38,576 nucleotides of DNA from an uncultured beta proteobacterium (lineage in GTDB: Bacteria > Pseudomonadota > Gammaproteobacteria > Burkholderiales > SG8-41). Below are positions 1-6,747 of the stretch, piece by piece. The notes under the pieces are model-generated. The model did no database searches, was not told the origin of the DNA, and saw only the letters and a list, made by a program, of their open reading frames with translations. The number at the start of each line of letters is the position of its first letter. Within the stretch, counting starts at the first letter, position 1. Location of the stretch: the NCBI GenBank assembly GCA_902825845.1, contig CADECM010000053.1:1903-40478 (forward strand), given 5' to 3'. The position numbers and the translations under genes were made by a program.

Positions 1-14
1 AATCGGAGAGAACC

Positions 15-1022
15 ATGGTCGGCAGACTGATCGTTGTAATGATAATAACCATCGTGCTGTGGCTCACCAATCCGGCGGGCATCGGCGCCGCCGTGGTGCC
101 GATCGGTTTGCTGGTGATGTTGGTGATGGTGGGACTGGAGGCCTTTTGCCAGGTGCCGCAGCAACAGGCCTGGGTGGTCGAGCGGCTGGGAAAATTCAGC
201 CGCGTGCTGGAGCCGGGGCTGAACTGGATTACGCCGGTGCTGGACAAGGTGGCGTACCGGCATTCGTTGAAGGAGTTTCCGCTGGATGTGCCGGAGCAGG
301 TATGTATCACCAAGGACAACACGCAACTCGGTGTCGACGGCATCATCTACTATCAGGTCACCGATCCGAAGCTCGCCTCGTACGGCTCCAGCAACTATGT
401 CGCGGCGGTGACGCAACTGGCGCAGACCACGCTGCGTTCCGAAATCGGCAAGATGGAACTCGACAAGACGTTTGAGTCGCGCGATGAGATCAATCGTCAG
501 GTGGTGTCGGTGCTCGACGAAGCCGGGCGCACCTGGGGCGTGAAGGTGCTGCGTTATGAAATCAAGAATCTGACGCCGCCGGAAGCCATTTTGCGCGCGA
601 TGCAGGCGCAGATCACCGCCGAGCGCGAAAAGCGCGCGCTGATTGCCAAGTCCGAAGGCCAGCGGCAGGAGGAAATCAACCTCGCCGAAGGCGTCAAGCA
701 GGCAGCGGTGCTGCAGTCCGAGGGCGAGCGCATTTCGCAGATCAACAAGGCGGAAGGCGAGGCCAAGGCCATCACCACCATTGCCGATGCGACTGCGGCC
801 GCGGTGCGCACGGTGGCGGCGGCGATGAGCGAGCCGGGCGGCATGAACGCCGCCAATCTGAAAGTGGCCGAGCAATACATTACCGCATTTTCGGGCATGG
901 CCAAGACCAACAACACCATGATCGTGCCGGCCAATGTGGCCGATGTGGCGACGCTGATCGGTACCGCGATGACCACGCTGAACACCATTCGCGGCGGGCC
1001 GGCCGCGCCCGCGGCAAAGTAA
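15..1022 (+). CDS. SPFH/band-7 membrane protein (paraslipin, QmcA-like)
   Basis: 335-residue stomatin-like protein. Two hydrophobic stretches lie at about residues 3-19 and 23-43, followed by the SPFH domain (about 46-205; VPQQQAWVVERLGKF at 48-62 is typical of paraslipins) and a charged, Ala/Glu-rich helical region (about 195-260) expected to form a coiled coil. Family members form large membrane-bound oligomers linked to membrane-domain organisation and protease regulation; a specific role cannot be read here. The ATG at 15 follows a purine-rich GGAGAG. Paraslipins are usually encoded just after an NfeD-family protein; that partner would lie left of the window and is not seen. Length agrees with the family (about 300-340). 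The HflK/HflC pair at the other end of the window belongs to the same superfamily but is not a duplicate. Confidence 0.93.
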   Translation: MVGRLIVVMIITIVLWLTNPAGIGAAVVPIGLLVMLVMVGLEAFCQVPQQQAWVVERLGKFSRVLEPGLNWITPVLDKVAYRHSLKEFPLDVPEQVCITKDNTQLGVDGIIYYQVTDPKLASYGSSNYVAAVTQLAQTTLRSEIGKMELDKTFESRDEINRQVVSVLDEAGRTWGVKVLRYEIKNLTPPEAILRAMQAQITAEREKRALIAKSEGQRQEEINLAEGVKQAAVLQSEGERISQINKAEGEAKAITTIADATAAAVRTVAAAMSEPGGMNAANLKVAEQYITAFSGMAKTNNTMIVPANVADVATLIGTAMTTLNTIRGGPAAPAAK

Positions 1023-1036
1023 GCCGCTGCGTGATA

Positions 1037-1065
1037 AAAAAACGCCGCGGAATGCGGCGTTTTTT
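1037..1065. terminator. Bidirectional Rho-independent terminator
   Basis: Perfect 12-bp inverted repeat: AAAAAACGCCGC (1037-1048), loop GGAAT, GCGGCGTTTTTT (1054-1065). The GC core is flanked by A and T runs, so it gives a hairpin with a U tract in both directions. It lies between the convergent SPFH gene and mlaA, 14 bases after the first stop and 16 bases after the second on the other strand. Confidence 0.93.
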
Positions 1066-1081
1066 ATGCGGCGGGCCGCGA

Positions 1082-2020
1082 CTAACGCTCGGGCATCGGC
1101 GTCCACAGGCGAACGATACGGGGCGGTGCGGGGGCCGCCACTGCGGCCGGCGCCACTTGCAGCGCCTCGGCGCGTGCCGGCGTCAGGCTGTCGCCACTGG
1201 CCAACGGCGTGCCCGGCGAGTCGCTGTCGTATTCGGCGCTGCGGGGAAACGGGCCGGCGTCGGCTGACGGTGACTTGGGCTTGTCAACGTCAGGCTTGTC
1301 GCCGTTGTCATCTTCGTCCTTTTCGCGCGGCGGCGAGCCATCGTAAACCAGATTGCGGCGGCGCTGCAGATAGCCGTCACGCAGGAATTCGTAGGGATCG
1401 AGCGCGGCCGTTTCCAGAATTTTCGAGGTGTCCAGCAGTTCGGCGCGTTGATTCACCGTGCGCAAGCCCCACAGGCTGTTGCGCCACGGTATGTCGTTCA
1501 GGTAGCCCACGGGGTCGCCTTTGGCGTCGACAAAGCGTCCCAGCGAGTCACGCACGCTACTCGGTCCCATAAAAGGGATCATCAGATAGGCGCCATCGCC
1601 GATGCCCCAGAAACCCAGTGTCTGTCCGAAGTCTTCATTGTGCTTTTCCAGTCCCATCTTCGATGCCACATCGAACAGGCCGCCCACCCCGGCGGTGGTG
1701 TTTATCAGCACGCGCCCGGTGTCCGATGCCGCCATTGCGACCTTGCCCTGCAGCAGATTGTTGAGGGCGATCAACACGTCATTGATATTGGAAAAAAAGT
1801 TGGAAATGCCGGTGCGCACAAACGATGGCAGCACAGCGCGATAGCCTTCGGCGAGAGGCCGGATCAAGGCGGTGTCGACCGCATCGTTGAAGCGGTAGAT
1901 CGCGCGATTCACCGGTTCCAGCGGATCGTGCGGACTGGTGGTCGCGCAACCACCCGCCAGCAACAGTGGCAGCAACAGCGACAGTGCCAGCGCACGCCAG
2001 GTGCGCGTTCTGAGGAACAT
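1082..2020 (-). CDS. mlaA: MlaA (VacJ) outer-membrane lipoprotein
   Basis: MlaA sits in the inner leaflet of the outer membrane, removes mislocalised phospholipids from the outer leaflet and passes them to MlaC. From the chosen ATG at 2020 the protein has 312 residues: a lipoprotein signal ending LLLAGGC (Cys25), then the conserved DPLEPVNRAIYRFN (32-45) and NEDFGQTLGFWG (128-139) segments of the family. After about residue 240 there is a hydrophilic, charged, low-complexity tail, making it longer than the E. coli protein (about 250). A TTG at 2053 would add 11 residues, but a perfect TATAAT at 2071-2076 puts transcription start near 2064, leaving almost no leader for that start. The other mla genes are not adjacent, which is common for mlaA. 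Confidence 0.95.
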   Translation of the reverse strand: MFLRTRTWRALALSLLLPLLLAGGCATTSPHDPLEPVNRAIYRFNDAVDTALIRPLAEGYRAVLPSFVRTGISNFFSNINDVLIALNNLLQGKVAMAASDTGRVLINTTAGVGGLFDVASKMGLEKHNEDFGQTLGFWGIGDGAYLMIPFMGPSSVRDSLGRFVDAKGDPVGYLNDIPWRNSLWGLRTVNQRAELLDTSKILETAALDPYEFLRDGYLQRRRNLVYDGSPPREKDEDDNGDKPDVDKPKSPSADAGPFPRSAEYDSDSPGTPLASGDSLTPARAEALQVAPAAVAAPAPPRIVRLWTPMPER

Positions 2021-2070
2021 GGGATAAGGCCTTGTTTTTCTTGAATTAGACAAGCAGCAGGAACTGGAAC

Positions 2071-2076
2071 ATTATA
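2071..2076 (-). promoter_or_regulatory. Predicted -10 element of mlaA
   Basis: Read on the minus strand this is a perfect TATAAT, about 50 bases upstream of the mlaA ATG at 2020. The hexamer about 17 bases further upstream is a poor -35 match, and the region there contains a 12-bp palindrome (2090-2101), so an activator or repressor could act here. Seen in sequence; function inferred. Confidence 0.6.
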
Positions 2077-2089
2077 ACCATTCGAGCAT

Positions 2090-2101
2090 GCTATCGATAG
2101 C
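2090..2101. promoter_or_regulatory. 12-bp perfect palindrome over the mlaA -35 region
   Basis: GCTATCGATAGC is self-complementary and spans about -26 to -37 relative to the start predicted from the TATAAT at 2071-2076. A possible operator; a palindrome of this size can also occur by chance. Confidence 0.35.
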
Positions 2102-2228
2102 GGCCGCAAGCGTGCCACAATCATCCCCCGGCGTGTGCCTCCATGTGTGATCGTACGGCACTCGCGAGAAAATACTTTAGCTGTCGAATATTTGAATAAG
2201 TGGTTGAGGTTTCATTTCCAAGGGCATG

Positions 2229-2248
2229 AAAAATAAGAATTTATTTTT
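2229..2248. repeat. A/T-only hairpin in the mlaA-dehydrogenase spacer
   Basis: AAAAATAA (2229-2236) and TTATTTTT (2241-2248) are exact inverted repeats around GAAT. They lie about 30 bases upstream of the putative dehydrogenase promoter. The 2021-2350 spacer otherwise shows only the promoter elements listed separately; no small gene or RNA is evident. Confidence 0.4.
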
Positions 2249-2275
2249 TGGAACTGAGTGGTGTTCTGCCGACTT

Positions 2276-2284
2276 TGCTAGAAT
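2276..2284 (+). promoter_or_regulatory. Predicted extended -10 promoter of the aldehyde dehydrogenase
   Basis: TGCTAGAAT has the extended -10 TGN followed by TAGAAT (5/6 to TATAAT), 66 bases upstream of the ATG at 2351. No good -35 is visible at the expected spacing, which fits an extended -10 promoter. Confidence 0.45.
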
Positions 2285-2350
2285 CGCGGTCACGCTCAAG
2301 CCTGCAGTCCATGCGGCGCTCACGCGCCATTCCTTATCGAGGCAACGACC

Positions 2351-3832
2351 ATGTTAGACAAAGTTAAATCCAGCGTACAGTTAAAAGACATGAGCTTGTT
2401 CCGGCAGCAGTGCTACATCGACGGCGCCTGGGCCGATGCCGACGATAAATCCACGCTGACGATTTACAACCCGGCCAACGGCGAGCTGGTGGGCACGGTG
2501 CCGAAAATGGGCGCTGCCGAAACCAGGCGTGCCATTGAAACCGCGCACGAGGCGTTCAAGCTGTGGCGCGCCAAAACCGCCAAGGAGCGCGCGGCAGTGC
2601 TACGCAAATGGTTCGAACTGATGGTGGCCAACACCGAAGATCTGGCGGTGCTGATGACGCTGGAGCAGGGCAAACCGCTGGCCGAATCCAGGGGCGAGAT
2701 CGGCTATGGCGCCTCGTTCATCGAATGGTTTTCGGAGGAAGCCAAGCGCGTCTACGGCGACACCATCCCGGCGCAGGCTCCGGACAAGCGCATTGTCGTC
2801 ATCAAACAGCCGATCGGCGTGTGCGCGGCAGTGACGCCGTGGAACTTCCCCAATGCCATGATCACGCGGAAGGCGGGGCCGGCCCTCGCAGCGGGCTGCA
2901 CCATGGTGATCAAGCCGGCGTCGCAGACGCCGTTTTCGGCGCTGGCGCTGTGCGAGCTGGCCGAACGCGCAGGCATTCCCAAGGGGGTGATTTCGGTGAT
3001 CACCGGCTCATCCGGTCCCATCGGCAAGGAGCTCACCACGCATCCGCTGGTACGCAAGTTCACGTTTACCGGTTCCACCGAAGTGGGCAAGCAGCTGATG
3101 GCGCAGTGCGCGGGCACGGTGAAAAAAGTGTCGCTGGAACTCGGTGGCAACGCGCCGTTCATCGTGTTCGACGATGCCGACATCGATTCCGCGGTGGAGG
3201 GCGCGATGGCCTCCAAATTCCGCAACACCGGGCAGACCTGCGTGTGCGCCAACCGCATCTTCGTGCAGGACGCCGTGTACGACACGTTTGCCAAAAAGCT
3301 CGCGGCCAAAGTGGAGGCGATGCCGGTGGGCAATGGCATGGAAGCAGGTGTGATGCAGGGCCCGCTGATCGACAAGAATGCCGTGCTTAAAGTCGAAGAA
3401 CACATTACCGACGCGCTGGCCAAGGGTGCGCGCGTGGTCACCGGCGGCAAGCGTCACGCCAAGGGCGGGCAATTTTTTGAGCCGACCGTGCTGGCGGACG
3501 TCAAGTCCGACATGAAGATCACGCACGAGGAAACTTTCGGCCCGGTGGCGCCGCTGTATCGTTTCCAGACGGAAACCGAATTGCTGGAGCGCGCGAATGA
3601 TACCGAGTTCGGCTTGGCGGCCTATTTCTATAGCCGCGACATCGGCCGCATCTGGCGCGTGGCCGAAGGGCTGGAGTCGGGCATCGTCGGCATCAACGTC
3701 GGCATCATCTCCACCGAGATCGCACCCTTCGGCGGGGTGAAGGAGTCCGGCATCGGCCGTGAAGGGTCCAAGTATGGGATCGAGGAGTTCCTCGAAGTGA
3801 AATACCTGTGCATGGGCGATGTCACAAAATAA
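2351..3832 (+). CDS. gabD: NAD(P)-dependent succinate-semialdehyde dehydrogenase (GabD-type)
   Basis: Oxidises succinate semialdehyde (or a related short semialdehyde) to the acid in the cytosol, feeding 4-aminobutyrate-type carbon into the TCA cycle. The 493 residues match the family (about 480-490). Visible motifs: TPWNFP with catalytic Asn165, Lys188 in the cofactor site, the FTGSTEVG turn (238-245), the general base Glu263 in LELGG, and nucleophile Cys297 in GQTCVCANR. The Cys-X-Cys arrangement (297/299) is typical of GabD and is redox-sensitive in some homologues. The ATG has GAGG eight bases upstream; the early segment FRQQCYIDGAW also matches GabD. No gabT or gab regulator is next to it, so the true substrate could be another semialdehyde (for example glutarate semialdehyde). 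Confidence 0.9.
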   Translation: MLDKVKSSVQLKDMSLFRQQCYIDGAWADADDKSTLTIYNPANGELVGTVPKMGAAETRRAIETAHEAFKLWRAKTAKERAAVLRKWFELMVANTEDLAVLMTLEQGKPLAESRGEIGYGASFIEWFSEEAKRVYGDTIPAQAPDKRIVVIKQPIGVCAAVTPWNFPNAMITRKAGPALAAGCTMVIKPASQTPFSALALCELAERAGIPKGVISVITGSSGPIGKELTTHPLVRKFTFTGSTEVGKQLMAQCAGTVKKVSLELGGNAPFIVFDDADIDSAVEGAMASKFRNTGQTCVCANRIFVQDAVYDTFAKKLAAKVEAMPVGNGMEAGVMQGPLIDKNAVLKVEEHITDALAKGARVVTGGKRHAKGGQFFEPTVLADVKSDMKITHEETFGPVAPLYRFQTETELLERANDTEFGLAAYFYSRDIGRIWRVAEGLESGIVGINVGIISTEIAPFGGVKESGIGREGSKYGIEEFLEVKYLCMGDVTK

Positions 3833-3836
3833 AATA

Positions 3837-3842
3837 TATAAT
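3837..3842 (+). promoter_or_regulatory. Possible -10 upstream of the racemase-like gene
   Basis: Perfect TATAAT five bases after the dehydrogenase stop and 31 bases before the next ATG. The surrounding 3827-3862 is almost pure A/T in GC-rich DNA, so a chance match is easy, and no -35 is evident. Confidence 0.35.
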
Positions 3843-3857
3843 AAAATCATATACTTA
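3842..3857 (+). repeat. A/T-rich start-associated motif, copy 1
   Basis: TAAAATCATATACTTA, 16 bases before the ATG at 3874. It differs from the exact repeat TAAAAACAGATACTTA by three bases. Lies in the leader, not in coding sequence. Confidence 0.5.
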
Positions 3858-3873
3858 AATTAACAGGGGCACT

Positions 3874-4530
3874 ATGAGCACGGCACCCAAGATTTTCCTT
3901 TGCCATGCGGCGGCGGTTGCCATGCCGCCCATCGTTGACAGTTTTCGCGCGAATTGGCCGCAGGCGCGGTTGGCCAATTTACTCGAAGAATCGTGGATGC
4001 CCGATCTTGCCGATGACGGGCGGCTCACCGATACCATGATCGAACGCTTTGTGATGATCGGCCACTATTGTGTCAAGGCTGGTGCGAACGCGATTCTGTT
4101 CACCTGCTCGGCATTTGGCCCGGCGATCGAGGAAGTGCGCCGCCAGCTGAAGATTCCCGTGCTCAAACCCAACGAAGCGATGTACGACGAGCTCACCAAA
4201 AATAATTGCTCGGCGAGTCTGCTGGCGACGTTCCAGCCGTCAATACCATCGATGGTGACGGAGATACACGACACCGCCAAGGCCAACGGCACGCAAGTCA
4301 AACTGAACACGCAGCTGGTCGAAGGTGCACTGGCGGCACTGCAGGGTAACAATCCATCCGAACACAACCGGCTGATCGCCGCCATGGCGGCAAAGCAGCA
4401 GTGTGATGTGATCGCCTTCGCGCAGTTTTCCATGGCGCCGGCGCTAAAGCTCGCCGCGGCGCAGGTGAAAACGCCGATCCTCACCACGCCGGACAGCGCG
4501 GTGGCGAAGCTGAAGACCATGCTTGCGTAG
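3874..4530 (+). CDS. Asp/Glu/hydantoin racemase-superfamily protein, single-cysteine variant
   Basis: 218-residue soluble protein of the aspartate/glutamate racemase fold. The first catalytic-cysteine region is clear (AILFTCSAFGPAIEEVRR, Cys78), and KPNEAM (98-103) follows as in the family. At the second half-site, where two-base racemases have a second cysteine, this protein reads DVIAFAQFSMAPA (178-190) with no cysteine. That makes a classical two-cysteine racemase unlikely; one-cysteine members of the superfamily include decarboxylases and isomerases. The ATG is preceded by AGGGGC. It sits 41 bases after the dehydrogenase and may be co-transcribed, so a role in metabolising a small carboxylic acid is plausible. 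Substrate unknown. Confidence 0.75.
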   Translation: MSTAPKIFLCHAAAVAMPPIVDSFRANWPQARLANLLEESWMPDLADDGRLTDTMIERFVMIGHYCVKAGANAILFTCSAFGPAIEEVRRQLKIPVLKPNEAMYDELTKNNCSASLLATFQPSIPSMVTEIHDTAKANGTQVKLNTQLVEGALAALQGNNPSEHNRLIAAMAAKQQCDVIAFAQFSMAPALKLAAAQVKTPILTTPDSAVAKLKTMLA

Positions 4531-4583
4531 TCTTAACGTTGGGCCAGCAGGGGCAGCGCGCGAATCAACGTGTGGAGTGCCGG

Positions 4584-5417
4584 GTGAATTTGCTCAATAA
4601 CATCACGAAGTTGGTTTTGGCGCTGGCCGCGGTGGCTGGTACTGCCGCGGCCCAGCCCGTTGCCATCGAACCGTTGCTCGACCAGGCCATCGCCGGCGAG
4701 CATCGCTCCAGCGCCAGCAAGGCGCGCGACAAATATCGCCATCCGCGTGAAACCCTGCTGTTCTTTGGCTTGAAGCCGGACATGACCGTGGTCGAAATCT
4801 GGCCTGCGGGCGGCTGGTATTCGAATATCCTTGCACCGGTGCTGCGCGACAAGGGCAAGCTGTACCTCGCGCATGTGGCGATCGAGAATCCGAAACTGGA
4901 GAACTGGCAGCGCGAATCGCGGGCAAAACTCGCGGCGGCGTTTGCCGGCATGCCGGAGACCTTCGGCAAACCGGTGTTCACCTCGCTGGGAGCGCCCGAG
5001 TACGTGGCCATCGCACCGCCCGCCAGCGCGGACCTGGTGCTGACCTTTCGCAATGTGCATAACTGGAGTCTCGCCAAAACCGACGCCATTGTGTTCAAGG
5101 CGTTTTACGATGCGTTGAAACCCGGCGGCGTGCTGGGCGTGGTGGAGCATCGCGCGCATCCGGGCACGCCGTTCGAACAGCAGGTCAAGTCCGGCTATAT
5201 GACAGAGGCGCACGTGATCGAGCTTGCGCAAAAGGCCGGCTTTAAACTGCTGGAAAAGTCCGAGATCAACGCCAATCCGAAGGACACCAAGGATCATCCG
5301 CACGGGGTGTGGACGCTGCCGCCGTTGCGCCGCGGATTTTTTCTGAATGCGCAAAAGTATCTGGAGATCGGCGAAAGCGACCGTATGACGCTGAAGTTCG
5401 AAAAACCGAAGTCATAA
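4584..5417 (+). CDS. Exported class I SAM-methyltransferase-like protein
   Basis: 277 residues from a GTG at 4584, chosen because GGAG (4574-4577) lies six bases upstream and the product then starts with a clean Sec signal (MNLLNNITKLVLALAAV... ending near TAAAQP). An in-frame TTG at 4539 would put a polar extension in front of the signal. The body resembles a Rossmann methyltransferase: TVVEIWPAGGWYS takes the place of SAM motif I, DLVLTFRNVHNW resembles motif IV, and ALKPGGVLGVVEHRA is the post-motif strand found in many methyltransferases. Motif I lacks the usual GxGxG. Proteins of this type with signal peptides occur across proteobacteria (COG4798-like); their reaction is unknown, and SAM supply outside the cytoplasm is unexplained. 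Confidence 0.8.
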   Translation: MNLLNNITKLVLALAAVAGTAAAQPVAIEPLLDQAIAGEHRSSASKARDKYRHPRETLLFFGLKPDMTVVEIWPAGGWYSNILAPVLRDKGKLYLAHVAIENPKLENWQRESRAKLAAAFAGMPETFGKPVFTSLGAPEYVAIAPPASADLVLTFRNVHNWSLAKTDAIVFKAFYDALKPGGVLGVVEHRAHPGTPFEQQVKSGYMTEAHVIELAQKAGFKLLEKSEINANPKDTKDHPHGVWTLPPLRRGFFLNAQKYLEIGESDRMTLKFEKPKS

Positions 5418-5469
5418 AAATTGTGTGACTATTCAGTCCGCTGGCAAGTCGTGACCAGAAGTTCATTCA

Positions 5470-5611
5470 CCACGGATGAACACAGATACACACAGATGAA
5501 AACCTTAGACGCAGATTTACGCAGATTTTTTCCATGGCTGATCCGTGTAAATCTGCGCCAAAGATTTTGAAGTTGAGGGGTTAATCTGTGCGTATCTGTG
5601 TTCATCCGTGG
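5470..5611. repeat. Nested intergenic palindromic repeat element
   Basis: The outer arms (5470-5499 and 5582-5611) are near-perfect inverted copies beginning CCACGGATGAACACAGATAC, with about two mismatches in 30. Inside lies a second imperfect pair, ACGCAGATTTACGCAGAT (5509-5526) against ATCCGTGTAAATCTGCGC (5541-5558). Short ACAGAT/GCAGAT units recur within each arm. Repeats rich in CACAGATNAACAC are known as dispersed intergenic elements in many bacterial genomes. It fills most of the 238-base gap before the adaptor gene. No ORF inside; a non-autonomous mobile element or an mRNA-stabilising hairpin are both possible. Confidence 0.8.
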
Positions 5612-5623
5612 TTAAAACGGTTT

Positions 5624-5652
5624 TTGACGTTGCACTGAATTAAGTAGATAAA
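5624..5652 (+). promoter_or_regulatory. Weak candidate promoter for the RND operon
   Basis: TTGACG (5624-5629, 5/6 to consensus), 17-base spacer, GATAAA (5647-5652, 4/6). The implied start near 5659 falls just past the TTG codon chosen for the adaptor, so either the promoter or that start is slightly off. Confidence 0.25.
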
Positions 5653-5655
5653 AAC

Positions 5656-6747
5656 TTGTTTAAAAACAGATACTTAAAATTCATTCTCGCGTTGCTCCCG
5701 GCGACGCTACCGGGCTGTGGCAAGCAGGCGCCGGTGCCGGTTCCGCCGCCGCTGGTGGTCACGCAAAAAGTCGCCATCGGCGATGCTGGAATGCATGCCA
5801 GTTTTGCCGGCGAGGTACGCGCGCGCTCGGAATCGGCGCTGGGATTTCGCGTGGGTGGCAAGATCATTGCGCGTCTGGTTGATGTCGGCGCGGTGGTCAA
5901 ACGGGGGACGCCGCTGGCACGTATCGACCCGCGCGACTTGCAGTTGAATGCGTCCAGTGTGAACAGCCAGCTGGCCGCGGCAAAGGCCGATCTGGTGCAG
6001 GCGCAGTCCGATTACGCGCGCTATCACGATCTGTTTCAGAAGAAGTTCATCAGTGCCGCGGAAATGGACAGGCGCAAGGCCACGCTCGACGTGGCGCAGG
6101 CGCGCATGGCGCAGGCCGGCGCGCAATTGCGCGTGGCCGAAAACCAGAATGCCTACGCGGTGCTCGCTGCCGACCGCGATGGCGTGATCACCGTGGTCGA
6201 AGCGGATGTGGGGCAGGTGGTTGCCGCGGGACAGACGGTGGTGCGTCTGGCGCGCGAAGCGGAAAAGGAAATTCTGATCGCCGTGCCGGAAAACCGCCTC
6301 CCCGAAGTGCGCGCGGCGCAGCGCATCGAGGTGAGTCTGTGGGCCTCGCCCGAGCGGCGCTATGGCGGAAAGGTGCGCGAGGTGTCGCCGATTGCCGATA
6401 GCGTGACGCGCACCTATGCGGTACGGATCGCGGTGCCGGACGCTGACGCCGCAATGCATCTTGGTATGACCGCCAGCGTGATGCTGCAGCAGCCCGGCGC
6501 GGGCAACGCGGCGGTGCTGCCGTTGACCGCGGTCTATCAGCAGGGCGCGAACACCGCACTGTGGGTGGTCGACGCGGCGACACAGTCGGTGAAGCTGGTG
6601 CCGGTGCAAATTGGCGCCTACCGCGAAAGCACGGTCACCGTGCTGTCCGGCGTGAACGAAGGCGAGGTGGTGGTGACCGCGGGCGTGCACAAACTGACGC
6701 CGGGGCAAAAGGTGCGCGTGGCGGCCGGCAGTGCCGCACACCGATGA
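5656..6747 (+). CDS. RND efflux periplasmic adaptor (membrane fusion protein), lipoprotein
   Basis: 363-residue HlyD/AcrA-family adaptor that bridges an inner-membrane RND pump and an outer-membrane channel. The N-terminus MFKNRYLKFILALLPATLPGC is a lipoprotein signal with Cys21 as lipidation site. It is followed by the biotinyl-lipoyl half-motif (SALGFRVGGKIIARLVDVGA), an alpha-helical hairpin (about 95-160), the second lipoyl half (DGVITVVEADVGQVVAAGQ) and beta-barrel/membrane-proximal domains to the end. The start is TTG; no Shine-Dalgarno is seen and no better in-frame start keeps the signal peptide. Its first codons are the A/T-rich motif shared with the gamma-glutamyltransferase at 10720. 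It overlaps the pump gene by 17 bases. No TolC-type channel gene is present in the window. Confidence 0.9.
   Translation: MFKNRYLKFILALLPATLPGCGKQAPVPVPPPLVVTQKVAIGDAGMHASFAGEVRARSESALGFRVGGKIIARLVDVGAVVKRGTPLARIDPRDLQLNASSVNSQLAAAKADLVQAQSDYARYHDLFQKKFISAAEMDRRKATLDVAQARMAQAGAQLRVAENQNAYAVLAADRDGVITVVEADVGQVVAAGQTVVRLAREAEKEILIAVPENRLPEVRAAQRIEVSLWASPERRYGGKVREVSPIADSVTRTYAVRIAVPDADAAMHLGMTASVMLQQPGAGNAAVLPLTAVYQQGANTALWVVDAATQSVKLVPVQIGAYRESTVTVLSGVNEGEVVVTAGVHKLTPGQKVRVAAGSAAHR
5657..5676 (+). repeat. A/T-rich start-associated motif, copy 2 (20-mer)
   Basis: TGTTTAAAAACAGATACTTA, identical over 20 bases to 10721-10740. It covers codons 1-7 of the adaptor gene (start base excluded) and encodes FKNRYL. 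Confidence 0.8.

Noticed and set aside
2021..2053. TTG start at 2053 for mlaA
   Set aside because: A perfect -10 at 2071-2076 would leave about 11 bases of leader; the ATG at 2020 gives a normal lipoprotein signal.
5470..5611. CRISPR or insertion sequence
   Set aside because: Repeats are nested and inverted without spacers; no transposase frame is present.
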